Positions 10,921 through 24,410 of a DNA stretch of 64,000 bases are shown here, in pieces. Source of the DNA: Nemophila menziesii (Eukaryota > Streptophyta > Magnoliopsida > Boraginales > Hydrophyllaceae). Position 1 is the first letter of the stretch. Each line of letters opens with the position of its first letter. The translations under genes were made by a program, and so were the position numbers. The stretch lies in contig JARWIR010000018.1 in assembly GCA_029959085.1 (NCBI GenBank), forward strand, positions 15,809,001 to 15,873,000, written 5' to 3'. The notes under the pieces are model-generated. The model saw nothing but the letters and a program-made list of their open reading frames with translations, made no database searches and had not been told where the DNA came from.

Positions 10921-13900
10921 TTTGGAGACCCTCCCAAAACACCTCGGAACCCCCTAACGACCCCCGAAATCCCTGGCACCCCCCTCAAAAACCCGTAAAA
11001 AGCACGACGAGGCCCTGAAAACCCGAAAAAAGGACGATTAAAAAAGTCCGAAAAATCGCTTGAAAACACAAAAGAGGCTACCAAAAGACCCATAAAAAGC
11101 ACCAAAAACCCCTAAAAACCACAACAGAACCCCGAGAAACCCCGAAATAACCCCCCAGAACCCGTCGAAACCGCTAAAAACCTTCGGAAAGCACCCAAGG
11201 GCCCTAAAAGACCCCTTGAAAAGCCCCCAATATCCCCAAAAACGCCCAAAAATACGTTTAAGGACCGTCAAAAAGCACTTTGGAGACCCTCCCAAAACCC
11301 CTCGGAACCTCCTAACGACCCCCAAAAACCCTGGCACCCCCCTCAAAAACCCGTAAAAACCCCGAAGAGGCCCTGAAAACCCGAAAAAAGGACGATTAAA
11401 AAAGTCCGAAAAATCGCTTGAAAACACAAAAGAGGCTACCAAAAGACCCATAAAAGGCACCATAAACCCCTAAAAACCCCAACAGAACCCCCAGAAACCC
11501 CGAAATAACCCCCCAGAACCCTCGAAACGTCTAAAACCCCCGGAAAGCACCCAAGGGCCCTAAAAAACCCCTTGAAAAGCCCCCGATATCCCCAAAAACG
11601 CCCAAAAATACGTTTAAGGACCGTCAAAAAGCACTTTGGAGACCCTCCCAAAACCCCTCGGAACCCCCTAACGACCCCCGAAAACCCTGGCACCCACCTC
11701 AAAAACCCGTAAAAACCCCGACGAGGCCCTGAAAACCCGAAAAAAGAACGATTAAAAAAGTCCGAAAAATCGCTTGAAAACACAAGAGGCTCCCAAAAGA
11801 CCCATAAAAAGCACCAAAACCCCCTAAAAACCCCAACAGAACCCCCAGAAACCCCGAAATAACCCCCCAAAACCCGTCGAAACGTCTGAAAACCCCCGGA
11901 AAGCACCCAAGGGCCCTAAAATACCCCTTGAAAAGCCCCCAATATCCCCAAAAACGCCCAAAAATACGTTTAAGGACCGTCAAAAAGCACTTTGGAGACC
12001 CTCCCAAAACCCCTCGGAACCCCCTAACGACCCCCGAAAACCCTGGCACCCCCCTCAAAAACCCGTAAAAAGCACGACGAGGCCCTGAAAACCCGAAAAA
12101 AGGACGATTAAAAAAGTCCGAAAAATCGCTTGAAAACACAAAAGAGGCTCCCAAAAGACCCATAAAAAGCACGAAAAACCCCTAAAAACCCCAACAGAAC
12201 CCCCAGAAACCCCGAAATAACCCCCAGAACCCGTCGAAACCGCTAAAAACCCCCGGAAAGCACCCAAGGGCCCTAAAAGACCCCTTGAAAAGCCCCCAAT
12301 ATCCCCAAAAACGCCCAAAAATACGTTTAAGGACCGTCAAAAAGCACTTTGGAGACCCTCCCAAAACCCCTCGGAACCTCCTAACGACCCCCAAAAACCC
12401 TGGCACCCCACTCAAAAACCCGTAAAAACCCCGAAGAGGCCCTGAAAACCCGAAAAAAGGACGATTAAAAAAGTCCGAAAAATCGCTTGAAAACACAAGA
12501 GGCTCCCAAAAGACCCATAAAAAGCACCAAAACCCCCTAAAAACCCCAACAGAACCCCCAGAAACCCCGAAATAACCCCCCAAAACCCGTCGAAACGTCT
12601 GAAAACCCCCGGAAAGCACCCAAGGGCCCTAAAATACCCCTTGAAAAGCCCCCAATATCCCCAAAAACGCCCAAAAATACGTTTAAGGACCGTCAAAAAG
12701 CACTTTGGAGACCCTCCCAAAACCCTCGGAACCCCCTAACGACCCCCGAAAACCCTGGCACCCCCCTCAAAAACCCGTAAAAAGCACGACGAGGCCCTGA
12801 AAACCCGAAAAAAGGACGATTAAAAAGTCCGAAAAATCGCTTGAAAACACAAAAGAGGCTCCCAAAAGACCCATAAAAAGCACGAAAAACCCCTAAAAAC
12901 CCCAACAGAACCCCCAGAAACCCCGAAATAACCCCCAGAACCCGTCGAAACCGCTAAAAACCCCCGGAAAGCACCCAAGGGCCCTAAAAGACCCCTTGAA
13001 AAGCCCCCAATATCCCCAAAAACGCCCAAAAATACGTTTAAGGACCGTCAAAAAGCACTTTGGAGACCCTCCCAGAACCCCTCGGAACCCCCTAACGACC
13101 CCCGAAAACCCTGGCACTCCCCTCAAAAACCCGTTAAAAGCACGACGAGGCCCTGAAAACCCGAAAAAAGGACGATTAAAAAAGTCCGAAAAATCGCTTG
13201 AAAACACAAAAGAGGCTACCAAAAGACCCATAAAAAGCACCAAAAACCGCTAAAAACCCCAACAGAACCCCCAGAAACCCCGAAATAACCCCCCAGAACC
13301 CGTCGAAACCGCTAAAAACCCCCGGAAAGCACCCAAGGGCCCTAAAAGACCCCTTGAAAAGCCCCCAATATCCCCAAAAACGCCCAAAAATACGTTTAAG
13401 GACCGTCAAAAAGCACTTTGGAGACCCTCCCAAAACCCCTCGGAACCCCCTAACGACCCCCGAAATCCCTGGCACCCCCCTCAAAAACCCGTAAAAAGCA
13501 CGACGAGGCCCTGAAAACCCGAAAAAAGGACGATTAAAAAAGTCCGAAAAATCGCTTGAAAACACAAAAGAGGCTCCCAAAAGACCCATAAAAAGCACCA
13601 AAAACCCCTAAAAACCCCAACAGAACCCCCAGAAACCCCGAAATAACCCCCCAGAACCCTCGAAACGTCAAAAAACCCCCGAAAAGCACCGAAGGGCCCT
13701 AAAAGACCCCTTGAAAAGCCCCCAATATCCCCAAAAACGCCCAAAATACGTTTAAGGACCGTCAAAAAACACTTTGGAGAACCTCCCAAAACCCCTCGGA
13801 ACCCCCTAACGACCCCCGAAAACCCTGGCACCCCCCTCAAAAACCCGTAAAAACCCCGACGAGGCCCTGAAAACCCGAAAAAGGACGATTAAAAAAGTCC

Positions 13901-15612
13901 GAAAAATCGCTTGAAAACACAAAAGAGGCTACCAAAAGACCCATAAAAAGCACCAAAAACCCCAACAGAACCCCCAGAAACCCCGAAATAACCCCCCAGA
14001 ACCCGTCGAAACCGCTAAAAACCTTCGGAAAGCACCCAAGGGCCCTAAAAGACCCCTTGAAAATCCCCCGATATCCCCAAAAACGCCCAAAAATACGTTT
14101 AAGGACCGTCAAAAAGCACTTTGGAGACCCTCCCAAAACCCCTCGGAACCCCCTAACGACCCCCGAAAACCCTGGCACCCCCCTCAAAAACCCGTAAAAA
14201 TTCCGACGAGGCCCTGAAAACCCGAAAAAAGGACGATTAAAAAATTCCGAAAAATCGCTTGAAAACACAAAAGAGGTTACCAAAAGACCCATAAAAAGCA
14301 CCAAAAACCCCAACAGAACGCCCAGAAACCCCGAAATAACACCCCAGAACCCTCGAAACGTCTAAAAACCCCCGGAAAGCACCCAAGGGCCCTAAAAGAC
14401 CCCTTGAAAAGCCCCCAATATCCCCAAAAACGCCCAAAAATACGTTTAAGGACCGTCAAAAAGCACTTTGGAGACCCTCCCAAAACACCTCGGAAGCCCT
14501 AACGACCCCCGAAATCCCTGGCACCCCCCTCAAAAACCCGTAAAAAGCACGACGAGGCCCTGAAAACCCGAAAAAAGGACGATTAAAAAAGTCCGAAAAA
14601 TCGCTTGAAAACACAAAAGAGGCTCCCAAAAGACCCATAAAAAGCACCAAAAACCCCTAAAAACCCCAACAGAACCCCCAGAAACCCCGAAATAACCCCC
14701 CAGAACCCTCGAAACGTCTAAAAACCCCCGGAAAGCACCCAAGGGCCCTAAAAGACCCCTTGAAAAGCCCCCAATATCCCCAAAAACGCCCAAAAATACG
14801 TTTAAGGACCGTCAAAAAGCACTTTGGAGACCCTCCCAAAACCCCTCGGAACCCCCTAACGACCCCCGAAAACCCTGGCACCCCCCTCAAAAACCCGTAA
14901 AAACCCCGACGAGGCCCTGAAAACCCGAAAAAAGGACGATTAAAAAAGTCCGAAAAATCGCTTGAAAACACAAAAGAGGCTACCAAAAGACCCATAAAAA
15001 GCACCAAAAACCCCAACAGAACCCCCAGAAACCCCGAAATAACCCCCCAGAACCCGTCGAAACCGCTAAAAACCCCCGGAAAGAACCCAAGGGCCCTAAA
15101 AGACCCCTTGAAAAGCCCCCGATATCCCCAAAAACGCCCAAAAATACGTTTAAGGACCGTCAAAAAGCACTTTGGAGACCCTCCCAAAACCCCTCAGAAC
15201 CCCCTAACGACCCCCGAAAACCCTGGCACCCCCCTCAAAAACCCGTAAAAACCCCGAAGAGGCCCTAAAAACCCGAAAAAAAGGACGATTAAAAAAGTCC
15301 GAAAAATCGCTTGAAAACACAAAAGAGGCTACGAAAAGACCCATAAAAAGCACCAAAAACCCCTAAAAACCCCAACAGAACCCCCAGAAACCCCGAAATA
15401 ACCCCCCAGAACCCTCGAAACGTCTAAAAACCCCCGGAAAGCACCCAAGGGCCCTAAAAGACCCCTTGAAAAGCCCCCAATATCCCCAAAAACGCCCAAA
15501 AATACGTTTAAGGACCGTCAAAAAGCACTTTGGAGACCCTCCCAAAACTCCTCGGAACCCCCTAACGACCCCCGAAAACCCTGGCACCCCCCTCAAAAAC
15601 CCGTAAAAACCC
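10921..15612 (-). repeat. Higher-order block D, copy 1 (4.7 kb)
   Basis: From about 11012 to about 15266 the monomer variants match 45008-49622 at an offset of 33996 bp, rising to 34354-34356 after an extra monomer's worth of sequence in the later copy. Marker variants include the ACCACAACAGAACCCCGAG monomer at about 11116 and AAAAGGCACCATAAACCCC at about 11453. Others are a group of monomers with CACAAGAGGCTCCC, and short monomers lacking one CCCCTAAAAA decamer near 13950, 14305 and 15010. Positions 15266-15600 instead match 57774-58110 (offset 42508). Block boundaries are approximate. Confidence 0.8.
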
Positions 15613-18600
15613 CGACGAGACCCTGAAAACCCGAAAAAAGGACGATTAAAAAAGTCCGAAAAATCGCTTGAAAACACAAAAGAGGCTACCAAAAGACCCA
15701 TAAAAAGCACCAAAAACCCCTAAAAACCCCAACAGAACCCCCAGAAACCCCGAAATAACCCCCCAGAACCCGTCGAAACCGCTAAAACCCCCCGGTAAGC
15801 ACCCAAGGGGCCTAAAAGACCCCTTGAAAAGCCCCCAATATCCCCAAAAACGCCCAAAAATACGTTTAAGGACCGTCAAAAAACACTTTGGAGAACCTCC
15901 CAAAACCCCTCGGAACCCCCTAACGACCCCCGAAAACCCTGGCACCCCCCTCAAAAACCCGTAAAAACCCCGACGAGGGCCTGAAAACCCGAAAAAAGGA
16001 CGATTAAAAAAGTCCGAAAAATCGCTTGAAAACACAAAAGAGGCTACCAAAAAAACCCATAAAAATCACCAAAAACCCCAAAAAACCCCAACAGAACCCC
16101 CAGAAACCCCGAAATAACCCCCCAGAACCCGTCGAAACCGCTAAAACCCCCCGGAAAGCACCCAAGGGCCCTAAAAGACCACTTGAAAAGCCCCCAATAT
16201 CCCCAAAAACGCCCAAAAATTCGTATAAGGACCGTCAAAAAGCACTTTGGAGACCCTCCCACAACCCCTCGGAACCCCCTAACGACCCCCGAAAACCCTG
16301 GCACCCCCCTCAAAAACCCGTAAAAAGCCCGACGAGGCCCTGAAAACCCGAAAAAAGGACGATTAAAAAAGTCCGAAAAATCGCTTGAAAACACAAAAGA
16401 GGCTACCAAAAGACCCATAAAAAGCACCAAAAACCCCTAAAAACTCCAACAGAACCCCCAGAAACCCCGAAATAACCCCCCAGAACCCGTCGAAACGTCT
16501 AAAAACCCCCGGAAAGCACCCAAGGGCCCTAAAAGACCTCTTGAAAAGCCCCCAATATCCCCAAAAACGCCCAAAAATACGTTTAAGGACCGTCAAAAAG
16601 CACTTTGGAGACCCTCCCAAAACCCCTCGGAACCCCTTAACGACCCCCGAAAACCCTGGCACCCCCCTCAAAAACCCGTAAAAAGCACGACGAGGCCCTG
16701 AAAACCCGTAAAAAGGACGATTAAAAAAGTCCGAAAATCGCTTAAAAACACGAAAGAGGCTACCAAAAGACCCATAAAAAGCACCAAAAACCCCTAAAAA
16801 CCCCTAAAAACCCCAACAGAACCCCCAGAAACCCCGAAATAACCCCCCAGAACACGTCGAAACCGCTAAAAACCCCCGGAAAGCACCCAAGGTCCCTAAA
16901 AGACCCCTTGAAAAGCCCCCAATATCCCCAAAAACGCCCAAAAATACGTTTAAGGACCGTCAAAAAGCACTATGGAGACCCTCCCAAAACCCCTCAGAAC
17001 CCCCTAAAAACCCTGGCACCCACCTCAAAAACCCGTAAAAACCCCGACGAGGCCCTGAAAACCCGAAAAAATGACGATTAAAAAAGTCTGAAAAATCGCT
17101 TGAAAACACAAAAGAGGCTACCAAAAGACCCATAAAAAGCACCAAAAACCCCTAAAAACCCCAACAGAACCCCCAGAAACCCCGAAATAACCCCCCAGAA
17201 CCCGTCGAAACCGCTAAAAACCCCCGGAAAGCAACCAAGGGCCCTAAAAGACCCCTTGAAAAGCCCCCAATATCCCCAAAAACGCCCAAAAATACGTTTA
17301 AGGACCGTCAATAAGCACTTTGGAGACCCTCCCAAAACCCCTCGGAACCTCTTAACGACCCCCGAAAACCCTGGCACCCCCTTCAAAAACCCGTAAAAAC
17401 CCAGACGAGGCCCTGAAAACCCGAAAAAAGGACGATTAAAAAAGTCCGAAAAAACGCTTGAAAACACAAAAGATACTACCAAAAGACCCATAAAAAGCAC
17501 CAAAAACCCCTAAAAACCCCAACAGAACCCCCAGAAACCCCGAAATAACCCCCCAACCCGTCGAAACCGCTAAAAACCCCCGGAAAGCACCCAAGGGCCC
17601 TAAAAGACCCCTTGAAAAGCCCCCAATATCCCCAAAAACGCCCAAAAATACGTTTAAGGACCGTCAAAAAGCACTTTGGAGACCCTCCCAAAACCCCTCG
17701 GAAACCCCCTAACGACCCCCGAAAACCCTGGCACCCCCATAAAAAACCCGTAAAAAGCACGACGAGGCCCTGAAAACCCGAAAAAAGGACGATTAAAAAA
17801 GTCCGAAAAATCGCTTGAAAACACAAAAGAGGCTCCCAAAAGACCCATAAAAAGCACCAAAAACCCCTAAAAACCCCAACAGAACCCCCGGAAACCCCGA
17901 AATAACCCCCCAAAACCCGTCGAAACGTCTCAAAACCCCCGGAAAGCACCCAAGGGCCCTAAACGACCCCTTGAAAAGCCCCCAATATCCCCAAAAACGC
18001 CCAAAAATACGTTTAAGGACCGTCAAAAAGCACTTTGGAGACCCTCCCAAAACCCCTCGGAACCCCCTAACGACCCCCGAAAACCCTGGCACCCACCTCA
18101 AAAACCCGTAAAAAGCACGACGAGGCCCTGAAAACCCGAAAAAAGGACGATTAAAAAAGTCCGAAAAATCGCTTGAAAACACAAAAGAGGCTACCAAAAG
18201 ACCCATAAAAAGCACCAAAAACCCCTAAAAACCCCAACAGAACCCCCCAGAAACCCCGAAATAACCCCCCAGAACCCGTCGAAACCGCTAAAAACCCCCG
18301 GAAAGCACCCAAGGGCCCTAAAAGACCCCTTGAAAAGCCCCCAATATCCCCAAAAACGCCCAAAAATACGTTTGAGGACCGTCAATAAGCACTTTGGAGA
18401 CCCTCCCAAAACCCCTCGGAACCTCCTAACGACCCCCGAAAACCCTGGCACCCCCTTCAAAAACCTGTAAAAACCCCGACGAGGCCCTGAAAACCCGAAA
18501 AAAGGACGATTAAAAAAGTCCGAAAAATCGCTTGAAAACACAAAAGATGCTACTAAAAGACCGATAAAAAGCACCAAAAACCCCTAAAAACCCCCAACAG

Positions 18601-21600
18601 AACCCCCAGAAACCCCGAAATAACCCCCCAGAACCCGTCGAAACCGCTAAAAACCCCCAGAAAGCACCCAAGGGCCTTAAAAGACCCCTTGAAAAGCCCC
18701 TAATATCCCCAAAAACGCCCAAAAATACGTTTAAGGACCGTCAAAAAGCACTTTGGAGACTCTCCCAAAACCCCTCGGAAACCCCCTAACGACCCCCGAA
18801 AACCCTGGCACCCCCATAAAAAACCCGTAAAAAGCACGACGAGGCCCTGAAAACCCGAAAAAAGGACGATTAAAAAAGTACGAAAAATCGCTTGAAAACA
18901 CAAGAGGCTCCCAAAAGACCCATAAAAAGCACCAAAACCCCCTAAAAACCCCAACAGAACCCCCAGAAACCCCGAAATAACCCCCCAAAACCCGTCGAAA
19001 CGTCTCAAAACCCCCGGAAAGCACCCAAGGGCCCTAAAATACCCCTTGAAAAGCCCCCAATATCCCCAAAAACGCCCAAAAATACGTTTAAGGACCGTCA
19101 AAAAGCACTTTGGAGACCCTCCCAAAACCCCTCGGAACCCCCTAACGACCCCCGAAAACCCTGGCACCCTCCTCAAAAACCCGTAAAAAGCACGACGAGG
19201 CCCTGAAAACCCGAAAAAAGGACGATTAAAAAAGTCCGAAAAATCGCTTGAAAACACAAAAGAGGCTCCCAAAAGACCCATAAAAAGCACCAAAAACCCC
19301 TAAAAACCCCAACAGAAACCCCGAAATAACCCCCCAGAACCCGTCGAAACCGCTAAAAACCCCCGGAAAGCACCCAAGTGCCCTAAAAGACCCCTTGAAA
19401 AGCCCCCAATATCCCCAAAAACGCCCAAAAATACGTTTAAGGACCGTCAAAAAGCACTTTGGAGACCCTCCCAGAACCCCTTGGAACCCCCTAACGACCC
19501 CCGAAAACCCTGGCACTCCCCTCAAAAACCCGTAAAAAGCACGACGAGGCCCTGAAAACCCGAAAAAAGGACGATTAAAAAAGTCCGAAAAATCGCTTGA
19601 AAACACAAAAGAGGCTACCAAAAGACCCATAAAAAGCACCAAAAACCCCTAAAAACCCCAACAGAACCCCCAGAAACCCCGAAATAACCCCCCAGAACCC
19701 GTCGAAACGTTTAAAAACCCCCAGAAAGCACCCAAGGGCCCTAAAAGACCCCTTGAAAAGCCCCCAATATCCCCAAAAACGCCCAAAAATACGTTTAAGG
19801 ACCGTCAAAAAGCACTTTGGAGACCCTCCCAAAACCCCTCGGAACCCCCTAACGACCCCCGACAACCCTGGCACCCCCCTCAAAAACCCGTAAAAAGCAC
19901 GACGAGGCCCTGAAAACCCGAAAAAATGACGATTTAAAAAGTCCGAAAAATCGCTTGAAAACACAAAAGAGGCTACCAAAAGACCCATAAAAAGCACCAA
20001 AAACCCCTAAAAACCCCCAACAGAACCCCCAGAAACCCCGAAATAACCCCCCAGAACCCGTCGAAACCGCTAAAAACCCCCGGAGAGCACCCAAGGGCCC
20101 TAAAAGACCCCTTGAAAAGCCCCCAATATCCCCAAAAACGCCCAAAAATACGTTTAAGGACCGTCAAAAAGCACTTTGGATACCCTCCCAAAACCCCTCG
20201 GAACCCCCTAACGACCCCCGAAAACCCTGGCACCCCCCTCAAAAACCCGTAAAAAGCACGACGAGGCCCTGAAAACCCGAAAAAAGGACGATTAAAAAAG
20301 TCCGAAAAATCGCTTGAAAACACAAAAGAGGCTACCAAAAGACCCATAAAAAGCACCAAAAACCCCTAAAAACCCCAACAGAACCCCCAGAAACCCCGAA
20401 ATAACCCCCCAGAACCCGTCGAAACAGCTAAAAACCCCCGGAAAGCACCCAAGGGCCCTAAAAGACCCCTTGAAAAGCCCCCAATATCCCCAAAAACGCC
20501 CAAAAATACGTTTAAGGACCGTCAAAAAGCACTTTGGAGACCCTCCCAAAACCCCTCGGAACCCCCTAACGACCCCCGAAAACCCTGGCACCCCCCTCAA
20601 AAACCCGTAAAAAGCACGACGAGGCCCTGAAAACCCGAAAAAAGGACGATTAAAAAAGTCCGAAAAATCGCTTGAAAACACAAAAGAGGCTACCAAAAGA
20701 CCCATAAAAAGCACCAAAAACCCCTAAAAACCCCAACAGAACCCCCAGAAACCCCAGAATCCCCGAAATAACCACCCAGAACCCATCGAAACGTCTAAAA
20801 ACCCCCGGAAAGCACCCAAGGCCCTAAAAGACCCCTTGAAAAGCCCCCAATATCCCCAAAAACGCCCAAAAATACGTTTAAGGACCGTCAAAAAGCACTT
20901 TGGAGACCCTCCCAAAACCCCTCAGAACCCCCCTCAAAAACCCGTAAAAACCCCGACGAGGCCCTGAAAACCCGAAAAAAGGACGATTAAAAAAGTCCGA
21001 AAAATCGCTTGAAAACACAAAAGAGGCTACCAAAAGACCCATAAAAAGCACCAAAAACCCCTAAAAACCCCAACAGAACCCCCAGAAACCCCGAAATAAC
21101 CCCCCCCCAGAACCCGTCGAAACCGCTAAAAACCCCCGGAAAGCACCCAAGGGCCCTAAAAGACCCCTTGAAAAGCCCCCAATATCCCCAAAAACGCCCA
21201 AAAATACGTTTAAGGAGCGTCAAAAAGCACTTTGGAGACCCTCCCAAAACCCCTCGGAACCCCCTAACGACCCCCAAAAACCATGGCACCCCCCTCAAAA
21301 ACCCGTAAAAACCCCGACGAGGCCCTGAAAACCTGAAAAAAGGACGATTAAAAAAGTCCGAAAAATCGATTGAAAACACAAAAGAGGCTCCCAAAAGACC
21401 CATAAAAAGCATCAAAAACCCCTAAAAACCCCAACAGAACCCCCAGAAACCCCGAAATAACCCCCCAGAACCCGTCGAAACCGCTAAAAACCCCCGGAAA
21501 GCACCCAAGGGCCCTAAAAGACCCCTTGAAAAGCCCCCAATATCCCCAAAAACGCCCAAAAATACGTTTAAGGACCGTCAAAAAGCACTTTGGAGACCCT

Positions 21601-24410
21601 CCCCTAACGACCCCCGAAAACCCTGGCACCCCCCTCAAAAACCCGTAAAAACCCCGACGAGGCCCTGAAAACCCGAAAAAAGGACGATTAAAAAAGTCCG
21701 AAAAATCGCTTGAAAACACAAAAGAGGCTACCAAAAGACCCATAAAAAGCACCAAAAACCCCTAAAAACCCCAACAGAACCCCCAGAAACCCCGAAATAA
21801 CCCCCCAGAACCCGTCGAAAACGCTAAAAACCCCCGGAAAGCACCCAAGGGCCCTAAAAGACCCCTTGAAAAGCCCCCAATATCCCCAAAAACGCCCAAA
21901 AATACGTTTAAGGACCGTCAAAAAGCACTTTGGAGACCCTCCCAAAACCCCTCGGAACCCCCTAACGACCCCCGAAAACCCTGGCACCCCCCTCAAAAAC
22001 CCGTAAAAACCCCGACGAGGCCCTGAAAACCCGAAAAAAGGACGATTAAAAAAGTCTGAAAAATCGCTTGAAAACACAAAAGAGGCTCCCAAAAGACCCA
22101 TAAAAAGCACCAAAAACCCCTAAAAACCCCAACAGAACCCCCTGAAACCCCGAAATAACCCCCCAGAACCCGTCGAAACCGCTAAAACCCCCCGGAAAGC
22201 ACCCAAGGGCCCTAAAAGACCCCTTGAAAAGCCCCCAATATCCCCAAAAACACCCAAAAATACGTTTAAGGACCGTCAAAAAGCACTTTGGAGACCCTCC
22301 CAGAACCCCTCGGAACCCCCTAACGACCCCCGAAAACCCTGGCACCCCCCTCAAAAACCCGTAAAAAGCCCGACGAGGCCCTGAAAACCCGAAAAAAGGA
22401 CGATTAAAAAAGTCCGAAAAATCGCTTGAAAACACAAAAGAGGCTCCCAAAAGACCCATAAAAAGCACCAAAAACCCCTAAAAACCCCAACAGAACCCCC
22501 AGAAACCCCGAAATAACCCCCCAGAACCCGTCGAAACCGCTAAAAACCTTCGGAAAGCACCCAAAGGCCCTAAAAGACCCCTTGAAAAGCCCCCAATATC
22601 CCCAAAAACGCCCAAAAATACGTTTAAGGACCGTCAAAAAGCACTTTGGAGACCCTCCCAAAACCCCTCGGAACCCCCTAACGACCCCCGAAAACCCTGG
22701 CACCCCCCTCAAAAACCCGTAAAAACCCCGACGAGGCCCTGAAAACCCGAAAAAAGGACGATTAAAAAATTCCGAAAAATCGCTTGAAAACACAAAAGAG
22801 ACTACCAAAAGACCCATAAAAAGCACCAAAAACCCCTAAAAACCCCAACTGAACCCCCAGAAACCCCGAAATAACCCCCCAGAACCCTCGAAACGTCTAA
22901 AAACCCCCGGAAAGCACCCAAGGGCCATAAAAGACCCCTTGAAAAGCCCCCAATATCCCCAAAAACGCCCAACAATACGTTTAAGGACCGTCAAAAAGCA
23001 CTTTGGAGACCCTCCCAAAACACCTCGGAACCCCCTAACGACCCCCGAAATCCCTGGCACCCCCCTCAAAAACCCGTAAAAAGCACGACGAGGCCCTGAA
23101 AACTCGAAAAAAGGACGATTAAAAAAGTCCGAAAAATCGCTTGAAAACACAAAAGAGGCTCCCAAAAGACCCATAAAAAGCACCAAAAACCCCTAAAAAC
23201 CCCAACAGAACCCCCAGAAACCCCGAAATAACCCCCCAGAACCCTCGAAACGTCAAAAAACCCCCGAAAAGCACCGAAGGGCCCTAAAAGACCCCTTGAA
23301 AAGCCCCCAATATCCCCAAAAACGCCCAAAAATACGTTTAAGGACCGTCAAAAAACACTTTGGAGACCCTCCCAAAACCCCTCGGAACCCCCTAACGACC
23401 CCCGAAAACCCTGGCACCCTCCTCAAAAACCCGTAAAAACCCCGACGAGGCCCTGAAAACCCGAAAAAGGACGATTAAAAAAGTCCGAAAAATCGCTTGA
23501 AAACACAAAAGAGGCTACCAAAAGACCCATAAAAAGCACCAAAAACCCCAACAGAACCCCCAGAAACCCCAGAAACCCCGAAATAACCCCCCAGAACCCG
23601 TCGAAACCGCTAAAAACCCCTGGAAAGCACCCAAGGGCCCTAAAAGACCCCTTGAAAAGCCCCCGATATCCCCAAAAACGCCCAAAAATACGTTTAAGGA
23701 CCGTCAAAAAGCACTTTGGAGACCCTCCCAAAACCCCTCGGAACCCCCTAACGACCCCCGAAAACCCTGGCACCCCCCTCAAAAACCCGTAAAAACCCCG
23801 ACGAGGCCCTGAAAACCCGAAAAAAGGACGATTAAAAAAGTCCGAAAAATCGCTTGAAAACACAAAAGAGGCTACGAAAAGACCCATAAAAAGCACCAAA
23901 AACCCCTAAAAACCCCCAACAGAACCCCCAGAACCCGTCGAAACCGCTAAAACCCCCCGGAAAGCACCCAAGGGCCCTAAAAGACCCCTTGAAAAGCCCC
24001 CAATATCCCCAAAAACACCCAAAAATACGTTTAAGGACCGTCAAAAAGCACTTTGGAGACCCTCCCAGAACCCCTCGGAACCCCCTAACGACCCCCGAAA
24101 ACCCTGGCACCCCCCTCAAAAACCCGTAAAAAGCCCGACGAGGCCCTGAAAACCCGAAAAAAATGACGATTAAAAAAGTCCGAAAAATCGCTTGAAAACA
24201 CAAAAGAGGCTCCCAAAAGACCCATAAAAAGCACCAAAAACCCCTAAAAACCCCAACAGAACCCCCAGAAACCCCGAAATAACCCCCCAGAACCCGTCGA
24301 AACGTCTAAAAACCCCCGGAAAGCACCCAAGGGCCATAAAAGACCCCTTGAAAAGCCCCCAATATCCCCAAAAACGCCCAAAAATACGTTTAAGGACCGT
24401 CAAAAAGCAA
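15613..24410 (-). repeat. Higher-order block P, copy II (8.8 kb)
   Basis: This is a near-identical copy of 2151-10920. It begins with the GACGAGACCCTG monomer at 15613, which in copy I lies directly at the inversion junction. Unlike copy I it retains the 23 bp between GGA and GCTTGAAAAC. Single differences are scattered: a C-run of 9 at 21100 against 7 in copy I, and CACCCCC/CACCACC-type substitutions near 17936. It ends near 24410, where copy I switches monomer type. Confidence 0.9.
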
